NCBI RefSeq assembly: GCF_900112155.1
Contig: NZ_FOKQ01000003.1
Coordinates: forward strand, 62,001 to 126,000
From: Hominimerdicola alba
Lineage (GTDB): Bacteria; Bacillota; Clostridia; Oscillospirales; Ruminococcaceae
Length of the DNA: 64,000 nt
Reading direction: 5' to 3'
Part shown: positions 26,586 to 35,482 of the stretch, piece after piece
Numbering within the stretch: position 1 is the stretch's first letter
How the letters are laid out: each line of letters starts with the position of its first letter
Notes under the pieces: model-generated
What the model saw: the letters and a program-made list of their open reading frames with translations, nothing else
Told to the model about the DNA's origin: nothing
Database searches by the model: none
Program-made: the position numbers and the translations under genes

Positions 26586-27980
26586 TTACTCTTCTTCACT
26601 GATATTCTTGATATAAGCGTCGATAGCTGCCGCAGCCTTTTTGCCTGCACCCATGGCGAGTATAACTGTTGCGGCGCCTGTAACAGCGTCACCGCCGGCG
26701 TATACGCCCTTCTTGGTGGTAGCCTCGGTGTCATCAACGATGAGACAGCCGCGCTTGTTAACGTCAAGACCCGGAGTAGTGTTCCTTATCAGCGGATTGG
26801 GAGATGTACCTATCGCCATGATAATTGTATCAACATCAAGCTCATAATCAGAACCTTCAACAGCCACAGGACTTCTTCTGCCGCTCTCGTCGGGTTCGCC
26901 CAGTTCCATCTTGCGGCAAACCATAGCACGAACTCTTCCGTTGTCATCGCCAAGCAGCTCAACAGGATTATTGAGAGTCAGGAACTCAACGCCCTCCTCC
27001 ATAGCATGATGAACCTCTTCCTTACGTGCAGGAAGTTCGTCAAGAGAACGTCTGTAAACGACATATACTTTCTTAGCGCCTATTCTCAGAGCAGAGCGTG
27101 CAGCGTCCATAGCAACGTTACCGCCGCCTACGACTGCAACTTTCTGTGACTTCATGATAGGAGTAGCATATTCCTTCTTATAAGCCTTCATCAGGTTGAT
27201 ACGTGTCAGGTACTCATTAGCAGAATAAACTCCGATCAGACCCTCGCCGTCGATACCCATAAATCTGGGCAGACCTGCACCCGAACCTACGAATACAGCC
27301 TCATAGCCCATCTCAAAGAGTTCGTCAACGGAAAGTACCTTGCCAATGACCATGTTGGTCATTATCTTAACACCCATCTTGGTAAGATTGTCGATCTCGT
27401 GCTGAACGATGGTCTTGGGAAGTCTGAACTCGGGGATGCCGTACATCAGAACTCCGCCTGCGGTGTGGAAAGCTTCAAATACAGTAACTTCGTAACCAAG
27501 CTTAGCCAGATCACCTGCCGCAGTAAGTCCGCTGGGACCTGCGCCTATGATAGCGACTTTATGGCCGTTAGGCTCGGGCAGAACAACCTCGGGCTCCTTG
27601 CCTCTCATGTAGTCGGCTACAAAACGCTCCAGTCTGCCGATACCAACAGGCTCGCCCTTTATACCTCTTACGCACTTGCCCTCGCACTGGTTTTCCTGAG
27701 GACAGACTCTTCCGCAAACAGCAGGCAGAGAGTTTGTAGTCTTGATTATCTCATAAGCCGCTTCCATATCGCCCTCTGCGACTTTAGCTATAAATTCGGG
27801 AATCCTTACACCAACGGGACATCCGCTCATGCAGGGCTTATTCTTACAATTCAGGCAGCGCATAGCCTCTCTTACAGCCTTTTCAAGAGAGTAACCCAGT
27901 GTTACCTCCTTAAAGTTCTTCGCCCTGACTTCGGGCTCCTGTTCAGCTATCGGAACCTTGTCCAATCTCATATCAGCCAT
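26586..27980 (-). CDS. NADPH-dependent glutamate synthase-like / NfnB-type flavoprotein
   Basis: 464 residues from ATG 27980 with GGGAGG 8 nt upstream, overlapping the partner gene by 8 nt. N-terminal ferredoxin-like iron-sulfur region (CLNCKNKPC, SGCPVGV, CGRVCPQ, CEGKC), FAD motif GAGPSGLTAAG (about 150) and NAD(P) motif VGGGNVAMDAAR (about 285). With the adjacent FAD/NAD subunit this matches electron-bifurcating NADH-dependent ferredoxin:NADP oxidoreductase (NfnAB); homologues are often labelled gltA, but no large GltB subunit is nearby. Confidence 0.9.
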   Translation of the reverse strand: MADMRLDKVPIAEQEPEVRAKNFKEVTLGYSLEKAVREAMRCLNCKNKPCMSGCPVGVRIPEFIAKVAEGDMEAAYEIIKTTNSLPAVCGRVCPQENQCEGKCVRGIKGEPVGIGRLERFVADYMRGKEPEVVLPEPNGHKVAIIGAGPSGLTAAGDLAKLGYEVTVFEAFHTAGGVLMYGIPEFRLPKTIVQHEIDNLTKMGVKIMTNMVIGKVLSVDELFEMGYEAVFVGSGAGLPRFMGIDGEGLIGVYSANEYLTRINLMKAYKKEYATPIMKSQKVAVVGGGNVAMDAARSALRIGAKKVYVVYRRSLDELPARKEEVHHAMEEGVEFLTLNNPVELLGDDNGRVRAMVCRKMELGEPDESGRRSPVAVEGSDYELDVDTIIMAIGTSPNPLIRNTTPGLDVNKRGCLIVDDTEATTKKGVYAGGDAVTGAATVILAMGAGKKAAAAIDAYIKNISEEE

Positions 27981-28812
27981 TAGCCGCACCTCCCATAAGT
28001 CTGCAAACGTGCTGCTTCTCAGCCTCGTTATAAGTGGAATTTCTTCTTACAAGCTCGTTGAAATCAACCTTGTGACCGTCAAAATCAGGACCGTCAACAC
28101 AGGCATACTTTATCTCTCCGCCGACCCTAACACGACATCCGCCGCACATTCCTGTGCCATCGATCATGATGGGATTCAGAGAAACAATAGTCTTTATATT
28201 GTAAGGCTCTGTTACTTTACAGATGAATTTCATCATAGGAACAGGACCTATAGCGATAACTTCATCGAAATTTGCACCTGCGTCGATAAGTTCCTTCAGT
28301 TTGTCAGTAACAAATCCATGGTATCCGTAAGAACCGTCATCAGTACAGATGTGCAGATCAGTGGATTCAGACTTCATTTCGTCCTCAAGAATAATGATAT
28401 CCTTGGTTCTGAAACCAGCGATAAGCTGAACGTCAACACCCATATTATGGAGTTTCTTAGCCTGAGGATAAGCTATCGCACAGCCAACACCGCCGCCGAT
28501 AACAGCGACTTTCTTCAAATTAGGCTCATACTCCGTAGCCATACCCAGAGGTCCAACGACATCGCGTATAGCTTCGCCCTCTTTGAGTGCGGCAAGCGAC
28601 ATGGTAGAACCGCCTATTGTCTGGAAAATTATAGTAACTGTTCCCTTTTCGCGGTCAAAATCCGCGATAGTAAGTGGGATCCTTTCACTGTATTCATCTG
28701 CTCTTACGATAACAAACTGACCTGCATCAGCCTTTTTCGCAATAAAAGGAGCATCAATATCCATCAGCACAACGCTGTCGTTTAACTGTTTCCTTCTGAT
28801 TATCTTAAACAA
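27973..28812 (-). CDS. FAD/NAD-binding, 2Fe-2S subunit (NfnA-type)
   Basis: 279 residues from TTG 28812, chosen because GGAGGG lies 6 nt upstream and the protein then begins FKIIRRKQLNDSV, the usual N-terminus; the longer frame has no ribosome site. FAD domain with RIPLTIAD, NAD domain GGGVGCAIAYP (about 110), and C-terminal 2Fe-2S Cys in GMCGGCRVRVGG and YACVDGPDF. PyrK/sulfide dehydrogenase fold. It pairs with the downstream subunit to move electrons among NADH, ferredoxin and NADP. Confidence 0.9.
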   Translation of the reverse strand: MFKIIRRKQLNDSVVLMDIDAPFIAKKADAGQFVIVRADEYSERIPLTIADFDREKGTVTIIFQTIGGSTMSLAALKEGEAIRDVVGPLGMATEYEPNLKKVAVIGGGVGCAIAYPQAKKLHNMGVDVQLIAGFRTKDIIILEDEMKSESTDLHICTDDGSYGYHGFVTDKLKELIDAGANFDEVIAIGPVPMMKFICKVTEPYNIKTIVSLNPIMIDGTGMCGGCRVRVGGEIKYACVDGPDFDGHKVDFNELVRRNSTYNEAEKQHVCRLMGGAANG

Positions 28813-28842
28813 TCCTATCCCTCCGCAAAAATATTTCATTTT

Positions 28843-28848
28843 ATTATA
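28843..28848 (-). promoter_or_regulatory. -10 element upstream of the NfnA-type gene
   Basis: Minus-strand TATAAT about 30 nt before the TTG start; -35 region is poor. Confidence 0.4.
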
Positions 28849-28920
28849 CATCATTTCAATGAAAATTACAAGAGTCTGAAATGAATTATAATCGTCATCA
28901 ATAAAATTATTTAGAAAAAG

Positions 28921-30120
28921 TTAATATTTAGCGAGAGCATTTCTGATAGCTTCCCTCTCATTTACAATACGCTCATCTTCACTATTCTCACCAAACAGAC
29001 TGCTATAAGCGTAAAGTGATATTCCTTGACAATCTTTACAATCCTCGATCTGACGTGCTATAATTCCAACACTCTCGGTGAACTCCTCTTCTGTCCCAAC
29101 CTTATATACAGCTAGCCCGATATCAAGGTTGACTTCCCCGCTCCGGCAGATCTCCTGCCACTCATTAAGTGTACTGATAAATGGCTTGACAGTGTTTTCG
29201 AACCCAAAATATATCTGCGGAATAATTCTGTCACAGTAACCCTCCTCACTGCACCACTTTTCCACGTCAGCATACAGTTTAAAAATATTATTTTCTATGT
29301 TACCCTGTGGAGATATGCTGACTTCAATACGCCTGTCAACTGACTTAACGCTATCATATATCCCGCAGCACATTTCAGAGATATTATCCCTGCGCCATTC
29401 ATCGAGAGAACTGTCACCTCCCATTTCAGCAAAACACTTCGCATCATAATCACTGTCCGTGGTGGGATAGAAATAATCATCATAATGTATACCGTCAACA
29501 TCGTAGTTTTCAGCTATCTCATATGCACCCTCAGCAATAAGGTCACGCACCTCGGGATAGGCAGGATCAAGCCACAAATGATAGTCCTCTCCCACATAAC
29601 TCACTCTGTCGTCACCATCAATAAACCAGTCAGCTGTTGTGAAGCCCGAAAACTCGGTAAGCTTGTCCGCCGTCTGCAATCTCAGAGGATTTATCCAAGC
29701 ATGGATCGAAAGCTCATGTTCATGGGCTGTTCCACACATTATTTCAAGAGGGTCATAAGCTCCGCTGAGATACTCTGATGGTGGAAACAACGTCGAATCA
29801 TATATAGCGTCACCGAAAGGTCTTACTTGGACGTAGATGGTGTTGCAGCCTAGTTCAGCTATGTTGGAACAGGCTGTATCGAATTCACCTCGGAAATCAT
29901 CCGCATTATCCGCCGATAACATAGGTGCAAGGTCGATATAGGAAAGCCATATCCCTTTGCGACGTTCATAATTAAGCGGCGAATAACCGTTGTTTTCAGT
30001 GGCAGCAGCTTCCAACCTCGGCGGAGGCGATGGTATGCGGTGGCATTTTATCGTATCATGTGGCATATCTGCGGAACAGCCCGCAAGCAATATAACAGCT
30101 GTAAGCAGTATCTTCTTCAT
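28921..30120 (-). CDS. GHL10-family (DUF187) lipoprotein, probable glycoside hydrolase
   Basis: 399 residues from ATG 30120 (GGGAGTG 8 nt upstream; two upstream in-frame Met lack spacing). Lipobox LLAGC makes Cys near residue 14 the lipidated N-terminus. The body has the GHL10 motifs KGIWLSYIDL, NTIYVQVRPFGDA, HAWINPLRL, YDVDGIHYDDYFYP and RIIPQIYFGF, a TIM-barrel family distantly related to glycoside hydrolases. Likely acts outside the membrane on cell-wall or other glycans; substrate unknown. Confidence 0.85.
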   Translation of the reverse strand: MKKILLTAVILLAGCSADMPHDTIKCHRIPSPPPRLEAAATENNGYSPLNYERRKGIWLSYIDLAPMLSADNADDFRGEFDTACSNIAELGCNTIYVQVRPFGDAIYDSTLFPPSEYLSGAYDPLEIMCGTAHEHELSIHAWINPLRLQTADKLTEFSGFTTADWFIDGDDRVSYVGEDYHLWLDPAYPEVRDLIAEGAYEIAENYDVDGIHYDDYFYPTTDSDYDAKCFAEMGGDSSLDEWRRDNISEMCCGIYDSVKSVDRRIEVSISPQGNIENNIFKLYADVEKWCSEEGYCDRIIPQIYFGFENTVKPFISTLNEWQEICRSGEVNLDIGLAVYKVGTEEEFTESVGIIARQIEDCKDCQGISLYAYSSLFGENSEDERIVNEREAIRNALAKY

Positions 30121-30174
30121 TGGCATCACTCCCACATAAATCCTATGCTGAAAGTTATGCGCATATTACAAAAA

Positions 30175-30200
30175 AATACCGCCGGCGAACCGACGGTATT
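30175..30200 (-). terminator. Terminator after the P-type-ATPase-like gene
   Basis: Minus-strand AATACCGTCGG, loop, CCGGCGGTATT followed by TTTTTT, directly after the stop at 30205. Confidence 0.9.
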
Positions 30201-30204
30201 GATA

Positions 30205-32610
30205 TCAGACTTTTTTACTGCCAAGCATTGCCAGCATTATACCCGCAAATACAAGGTGATAAACAATTATAAGCGTTGGTGTTATCTGTGCGAATGTTCC
30301 AAGCAGCATAGAGATAAGGCATATAGCAGCTCCAAGAGCCACAGAACCCGCCTGTATTGCGATACCAAGCTGAGCCGCGGATTTTATCCTTTTTACACCT
30401 GTAATCAACATGGCAAATGACGGAAAACTTCCGCTGCACATCATCGGAGAAGATTCGCGCTCGTTATAGTCCACTTCGTTTTCATATTCCTTGTGATACC
30501 TGAAAGGCAGCATCTTTACCGAACCTCTGTCAAGGTCGAAAAGACATTCAAGGAATTCTTCTGTAAGGAAACCATCAACATTTCTGACAACGGTGACAAC
30601 GCCCTCTCTTTCAAGTGCCTGCATCCATTTGGTCACTGACATGGAAGGAGTTACTTTCAGCACGAACATTGTGCATATCACACCTGATATGGAGAGATAA
30701 AGTATCACATTGCCCTTACCGTACTCAGCTTCCTTTGAAGCGGGTGGCAGACCGTCAATGGAATGATCTTCCATATGCTGTCTTGTGCCGAGAAGCACGC
30801 GCTTATTGTCTATCCAGCCCGATAATCCTCTTTCATCCTCGTAGATGTAACTTTCTACGGGATAAAGCATATCAAGCTTGCCTTTGAGTATCTTGTAGAA
30901 CGAGTTTTTCAAAACACTGTCCGAACGGAAAACAAGGCTTGAAGCCAGAAGGATGCATTCGTCCAACGGTTCGGTGGAAAGCAGTTTCAGGTTTATAAGA
31001 TCAACGCTGTCCTTCGGGAAAAGCTGAGCAGCATCCACCATTACCGAATTGGTATCCGAATATTCCTCAACTGCACTGTAACCAAGTATTACAGAAGAAT
31101 ACTGAAGATATTTGTTAGTAGCCTTACTTATGGGCAGATTAACAGCTAGTATCAGTGAAAGTGACGAACACATTGTAACCGTACCTGAAAATGCTGCAAG
31201 TGCCACGTATATCTTTTCAACGCTTGAGCTCGCATGCTTGTCGCAGATAAATGAAAGAAGACCTGTTATGAATCCGGCGATAAGTATCATCGGTGCTGAA
31301 TACTTCGCAAATCTGTCAGAAACATCTGGAGCATAGGAGTTTTTGATAAAATCCTCGACAAATCCTGTCTTGCGCATTGCGGCCATATTGGCATTTACGG
31401 GAACTGCTCCCCTGCCAAGATTCACAGCAGTGCTTCCGTCAACGCTCTTCACAGCGTATCTGTCAAAATCTCCGGCAATGTATCTGAAGTTCTTTTCAGT
31501 GCGCTGAACCGTCATCATCTTGCCCAGGGTATTGAAAATCAGTCCTACGATGGCAGCTGAAACATACACATGGTAATAGCCGTCGCGGATAGAATCGGGT
31601 TCAAACAGGGTCGCGATCCCTGCGATTACTGAAACAAATATGCCCACAGCCGCGATAGAATCATTATCAGGCTTGCGCAGGAACATATTTTTCAGACCGG
31701 CTGTCATAACAGAATAAGAAACACCCAGCGCCAGCAGACCCATTATCGTGTTTGAAAACAGGAAAGCCGACGGTGATACCGACCTGTCAAATATCTTTAT
31801 AACAGGAAGTTCAAGGTCGTTCGCAATTGTAATCAGCAAACTTGAAAGTCCGGTAAAAAGAAGTACACAGAGCCTGAGGAACAGATTGCTTTTGATCTGC
31901 ATAATATCATTCAGCACCTTAGGCGCTTCATCATAGTTTTCAAACTCATTCTGACCGTAGGATATCTTTTTGGCTTTGCTGTGCTCAACACCGTCGTCCT
32001 CATCCATGCTGTCAAGCACAAAGCTATCGACCTTCGATTTTCTGTGTCTTTCCAATGCCGCAGAACGCCTGTCATACTCGTCCATGCTTTCGCTTTCGGC
32101 AGTATCCTCTTCTTCATCCGGATCGGTAAGATATTGGCTCTGAGGGATTATCTTGCCCTCAAGACCAAGCTTCATGTCCTTGAGGCTTGTACGTCTTACC
32201 GGTTCAGGTGACAGTTCGTCATCGCGCCTGCGTCTTCCGCCATGGGATGAAAGTCTGCTGATTTTGCGAGCAGTCATCATAGCGATCTCCTCATCTACCG
32301 GAGTATCGTTTTTGAGAAGAAGATCTTCTGCAAGCAGGAAGCCGTCAGCTTTTGCATCAGACGTAGCATCACTTTTTATGACAGTCTCAGCCTTGTCTTC
32401 GGCAGCCGAAACAGCTTTTGCAATATCCTCATTCTTCTCGTCAGCGTTTTCCATCGGGATATCTGGTATCACCGGTGCAGTACGAGCTTCCCGGGATTTT
32501 TCAAAGCTTATATCGAAATCATCAGGTTTGTCCGCCTCGGGTCTGTTATTTGTTTTGTATTTATTGCTGTATTCCGACAAAATTTCGTCGATGGAATATT
32601 TATCAGCCAA
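30205..32610 (-). CDS. P-type ATPase-like membrane protein without catalytic motifs
   Basis: 801 residues. Residues 1-235 are charged, disordered and cytoplasmic. Predicted membrane helices lie near 243-263, 281-303, 317-336, 346-364, 438-455, 463-490 and, at the end, 745-770 and 775-797, the pattern of a metal-type P-type ATPase. The part between the sixth and seventh helices resembles the P and N domains: SVILGYSAVEEYSDTNSVMV aligns with the run into DKTGT, but that motif reads DAAQL (526-530); GWIDNKRVLLGTR (598-610) is like the N-domain nucleotide loop; MFVLKVTPSM (648-657) is like the domain before TGD; TGD and GDGxND are absent. So it is probably not a pump. Function unknown; it shares a strand with rlmB 17 nt upstream. 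Confidence 0.7.
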   Translation of the reverse strand: MADKYSIDEILSEYSNKYKTNNRPEADKPDDFDISFEKSREARTAPVIPDIPMENADEKNEDIAKAVSAAEDKAETVIKSDATSDAKADGFLLAEDLLLKNDTPVDEEIAMMTARKISRLSSHGGRRRRDDELSPEPVRRTSLKDMKLGLEGKIIPQSQYLTDPDEEEDTAESESMDEYDRRSAALERHRKSKVDSFVLDSMDEDDGVEHSKAKKISYGQNEFENYDEAPKVLNDIMQIKSNLFLRLCVLLFTGLSSLLITIANDLELPVIKIFDRSVSPSAFLFSNTIMGLLALGVSYSVMTAGLKNMFLRKPDNDSIAAVGIFVSVIAGIATLFEPDSIRDGYYHVYVSAAIVGLIFNTLGKMMTVQRTEKNFRYIAGDFDRYAVKSVDGSTAVNLGRGAVPVNANMAAMRKTGFVEDFIKNSYAPDVSDRFAKYSAPMILIAGFITGLLSFICDKHASSSVEKIYVALAAFSGTVTMCSSLSLILAVNLPISKATNKYLQYSSVILGYSAVEEYSDTNSVMVDAAQLFPKDSVDLINLKLLSTEPLDECILLASSLVFRSDSVLKNSFYKILKGKLDMLYPVESYIYEDERGLSGWIDNKRVLLGTRQHMEDHSIDGLPPASKEAEYGKGNVILYLSISGVICTMFVLKVTPSMSVTKWMQALEREGVVTVVRNVDGFLTEEFLECLFDLDRGSVKMLPFRYHKEYENEVDYNERESSPMMCSGSFPSFAMLITGVKRIKSAAQLGIAIQAGSVALGAAICLISMLLGTFAQITPTLIIVYHLVFAGIMLAMLGSKKV

Positions 32611-32627
32611 TCCATATCACTCCAAAT

Positions 32628-33422
32628 CTACTTGATGGCGCGTTGGCGCACTATCTCATACATAAAGATTCCCGCAGCAACAGAAGCATTAAGCGAGGTT
32701 ATCTTGCCCGCCATCGGCAGGCTGAGAAGCATATCGCATTTTTCTTTCATAAGTCTTCCCATACCGAAGCCCTCAGAACCTACTACAAGTCCGATAGGAC
32801 CGCGGAGGTCGGCGCCCGAATAGTTTTCACCTGCGCCGTCTGTACCGTATATCCAAACGCCCTGCTTTTTCAGTTCGTCAACCGCCGCTGCAAGATTTGG
32901 TACTCTCGCCACAGGCAGCCAGCTTGCGGCTCCCGCAGATGTCTTGAATACGGTGTGATTCAGCGAAGCGCTCCTTCTCTTGGGGATTATGATACCATGA
33001 GCACCCGCAGCCTCAGCGGTACGTATTATTGCACCGAGATTATGTGGATCCTCGATCTCGTCACATATTATTATGAAAGGATCTTCACCTTTCTTTTCAG
33101 CGATAGCGAGAATATCCTCGACCTCAACATACTCTGCACAGGCACCTACAGCTATAACGCCTTGATGTGCCGCACCGCCTGCCATATAGTCAAGCTTGAC
33201 TTCCCTGACCTGCTTTACGGGAATATCCCTTTCCTTGGCAAGTTTCAGTATCAGCGAGATCGAACCCTTAGCCTCGGGATTCACAAAGATCATATCTATA
33301 AGCTTATCGGCTTTAAGTGCCTCGATAACGGGATTTCTTCCCAGGATAAGCTCTTCATCACGCTTGTTTTCGGTAGTGTTATTTCTGTCTTTATTCATAA
33401 TCAAAAATCCTTTTTCAAACAA
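32628..33422 (-). CDS. rlmB: 23S rRNA (guanosine 2'-O) methyltransferase, SpoU family
   Basis: 264 residues. N-terminal substrate-binding domain (ILGRNPVIEAL...), then the SPOUT knot with motifs DPHNLGAIIRTAEAAGAHG (motif 1), IGLVVGSEGFGMGRL (motif 2) and LNASVAAGIFMYEI (motif 3). This is the TrmH/RlmB family that methylates 2'-OH of a 23S rRNA guanosine. Exact target is inferred from family. Confidence 0.92.
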   Translation of the reverse strand: MFEKGFLIMNKDRNNTTENKRDEELILGRNPVIEALKADKLIDMIFVNPEAKGSISLILKLAKERDIPVKQVREVKLDYMAGGAAHQGVIAVGACAEYVEVEDILAIAEKKGEDPFIIICDEIEDPHNLGAIIRTAEAAGAHGIIIPKRRSASLNHTVFKTSAGAASWLPVARVPNLAAAVDELKKQGVWIYGTDGAGENYSGADLRGPIGLVVGSEGFGMGRLMKEKCDMLLSLPMAGKITSLNASVAAGIFMYEIVRQRAIK

Positions 33423-33434
33423 CAGTTATTAGGT

Positions 33435-33463
33435 ATTATAGCACAAAAATCCTCAAAAGCCAA
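33435..33463 (-). promoter_or_regulatory. Promoter for rlmB
   Basis: Minus-strand TTGGCT (33458-33463), 17 nt, TATAAT (33435-33440) just upstream of the rlmB start. Confidence 0.65.
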
Positions 33464-33530
33464 GAGCTTCCGAGGAATTTTTGCAATTTAAACAAATAGG
33501 ATATACGATTTTTAGAAAATATGTGCGCTA

Positions 33531-33809
33531 TCATAAAGCAATCAGCACAACTACAAGCACCGAAGTCACTATCGCTCCGAATAGCACGGTAAGAAGAGAT
33601 CTCAGAGTTTTATCATGAAAGTTTTTTTCGTCTCTTTCAACACCTTCCATTTCATCAGTCAACTTTTGAAGATACTCCCCCGCTACAATATGAGGATCGT
33701 TTTCCGAAAACAGTTCGCAGTTTGAATTCACGAACAAAAGTGCCCTTTCGAAATATTCACTGTTTGTACATTTAATTTCAATAATTTGCTTGTTCACGCC
33801 TTTTATCAC
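33531..33809 (-). CDS. Small tail-anchored protein, unknown
   Basis: 92 residues from GTG 33809, or 88 from GTG 33797 (AAAGGTG nine nt upstream); both are GTG so the start is uncertain. The N-terminal part is soluble (IEIKCTNSEYFERALLF), and a single helix closes the protein (about 69-92, LLTVLFGAIVTSVLVVVLIAL region, last residues hydrophobic). No family is recognised. A tail-anchored cytoplasmic protein is suggested by topology. Its upstream region holds the GTTGAAAA cluster. Confidence 0.65.
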   Translation of the reverse strand: MIKGVNKQIIEIKCTNSEYFERALLFVNSNCELFSENDPHIVAGEYLQKLTDEMEGVERDEKNFHDKTLRSLLTVLFGAIVTSVLVVVLIAL

Positions 33810-34315
33810 CTTTCAGACATCTCCTTGTCATTGATTTTCACATTAAAGTCCGTTAGAATGTACTTCTCAACAATTTACTGTTGAAAAGTTGAAAACTCAT
33901 TTCAGAAACCAACATTTTCAAATCAAAAGTGTTGAAAAACCTGTTGAAAAGGTTGAAAATCACGTAGAATTCCTATGTTTTCAACATTGGTTAATTTTGT
34001 TGAAAAATATATCTAAGGACAAAAATATGTACATCAGGTGAAAACTGATAACCTCAGAAAGTCTTTTAAGTGGCAAAATCTGTTACGGAATCATTAACGC
34101 TGAAATATTTCAGGCTCTAGTCGGATGGTATCCCCGAAGTTCTCGGGATTCACAGCGAGTGTTAATTTGTTAGGCGCTTTATGAAGTCAAATATCTATAA
34201 AAATGTACTCGTTCTGCTCTACGGGACAAATAACGCTCATCTCTGAAAGTCTGTACAATATTATGTATTTTTATTCAGACGAAAGCCAAAAGAAAAATTA
34301 CATTCTGTTACGAAA
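33810..34315. other. 506-nt intergenic region with GTTGAAAA cluster
   Basis: No convincing gene. It holds seven GTTGAAAA octamers (33880-34006), a short in-frame remnant-like ORF on the minus strand (34094-34153) and a CCCGA/TCGGG hairpin near 34133-34147. Otherwise AT-rich. Confidence 0.6.
33880..34006. repeat. Seven GTTGAAAA octamers
   Basis: Forward copies at 33880, 33888, 33931, 33943, 33952 and 33999 and one inverted copy (TTTTCAAC) at 33978. Two pairs are tandem (33880/33888; 33943/33952). They lie upstream of the tail-anchored gene and could be protein-binding sites. Confidence 0.8.
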
Positions 34316-34999
34316 TTATCGTGTTGTCAGAAACTTTATCGCTCTCTCGATGGAATCCTTTGAATTGCCCCAGTCGGCATCACTTCCGTTGTTGCGATAG
34401 TCATACATATCACAGTAATGGGTCACGTCTTTTTCCAGTTCAGCCAGATATTTCTCTGTCAACGCTGCGCAGGTTTCCTTGAAACCGCCCTGCATCTTTT
34501 TATTCATTTTATCCTCGCAGGCGGAAACAAGCATATCATAATGTGGCAGACAAAGCATTTCCTGCTCGGCAAAGAGCTGACGAAACTCACTCTGTTGTTC
34601 GTAAAGCTCAAAAAGCGTCACCATTATTCGTGACATACCCCATTCAATCTTGTTACATACAAAACAGTCGTTATTCACCGAAGATACCCTCTTCTGCTTG
34701 GCTGATTTGCCCTCAAAGATGCTCTGCCTTTTCAGAACGTTTTTCTGTAAAGACTGCAAGTGGGTCGATAGCATCAGCGCCAGCGAAAGACGGTTCTTGC
34801 AGGCACGCATCTGCTCAAAATGGATCTTGCAGAATCCCTGTTTGTTTGTCTCAATACGTACATCAGGCTCCATCATGGCAGCACCCATTATATAATCAAT
34901 TGTGCGCTGTTCAAGGGTATCCCGCAGCCTGCATATCGGACATCCGCATTTCGGCTCGAAAATTTCGGTAACGGGAATTGTAAGAATGCTTTCTCTCAT
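34316..34999 (-). CDS. DUF6062-family protein
   Basis: 227 residues from ATG 34999 with GGAAG 7 nt upstream (a TTG two codons earlier lacks spacing). Cys pairs in PKCGCPICRL (about 18-24), FCKIHFEQM (about 58) and DCFVCNKIEW (about 110), with CLPHYDM later, suggest bound metal. The DUF6062 family is found in Clostridia; function is unknown. No membrane segment. Confidence 0.8.
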   Translation of the reverse strand: MRESILTIPVTEIFEPKCGCPICRLRDTLEQRTIDYIMGAAMMEPDVRIETNKQGFCKIHFEQMRACKNRLSLALMLSTHLQSLQKNVLKRQSIFEGKSAKQKRVSSVNNDCFVCNKIEWGMSRIMVTLFELYEQQSEFRQLFAEQEMLCLPHYDMLVSACEDKMNKKMQGGFKETCAALTEKYLAELEKDVTHYCDMYDYRNNGSDADWGNSKDSIERAIKFLTTR

Positions 35000-35035
35000 G
35001 TACAAACTTCCTTTCGTATATAGGCAAAATATATA

Positions 35036-35064
35036 TTGAAAAATGTTTCATTATATAGTATAAT
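35036..35064 (+). promoter_or_regulatory. Promoter for the Imm1-like/ogg pair
   Basis: TTGAAA (35036-35041), 17 nt, TATAAT (35059-35064), about 45 nt before ATG 35109. Confidence 0.7.
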
Positions 35065-35108
35065 GTATTTTAATGAAATTTGCAAGTGTCTTACAAAAGG
35101 TGAATACT

Positions 35109-35477
35109 ATGCGCGTAAGTTACGAAAACGGTGACATCACTATCACCGATAACGAAGAAGTCATCTCGCTGATATTATGTCTTGCCGAAAAGGGCATAAA
35201 CGAAATATGGTTAAGCGAAGACGGCAAACTCTACCCTGCTCTGGCGATACTTGTCAACGGCAGATACACCTGTCTGAACTATTTCGGGAATGACGAGGGC
35301 GATATGTATATGTCACGGGGCGATGGAAATGCACAAATCACCTTTAAACCCGGCGGCACGGAATGGACTGCGCCTGCGGACGCTGTAATTTCAATAGAAA
35401 GTGCTGTTGCCTGTATAAGGCAATTCTGCAAAAATTATAACCTGCCCGACTGTATAGACTGGCAGGACGGAGTGTGA
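35109..35477 (+). CDS. Imm1-like immunity-family protein
   Basis: 122 residues from ATG 35109, picked because AAAGGTG lies 6 nt upstream; an earlier ATG at 35073 lacks a ribosome site. PALAILVNGRYTCLNYF and the closing pattern ISIESAVACIRQF...LPDCIDW resemble the Imm1 family of polymorphic-toxin immunity proteins. No toxin gene lies beside it; its stop overlaps the next gene region, so it is co-transcribed with a DNA glycosylase. Orphan immunity protein or domesticated module; inference. Confidence 0.65.
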   Translation: MRVSYENGDITITDNEEVISLILCLAEKGINEIWLSEDGKLYPALAILVNGRYTCLNYFGNDEGDMYMSRGDGNAQITFKPGGTEWTAPADAVISIESAVACIRQFCKNYNLPDCIDWQDGV

Positions 35478-35482
35478 ACAAA

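Noticed and set aside
26586-28812. Glutamate synthase small subunit with partner
   Set aside because: No large GltB subunit is nearby and the adjacent FAD/2Fe-2S subunit points to an NfnAB-type enzyme instead.
34203-34400. Plus-strand frame of 65 codons
   Set aside because: No ribosome site, overlaps the end of the DUF6062 gene in antisense.
35073-35108. Upstream start for the Imm1-like gene
   Set aside because: No ribosome site before ATG 35073, whereas ATG 35109 has AAAGGTG.
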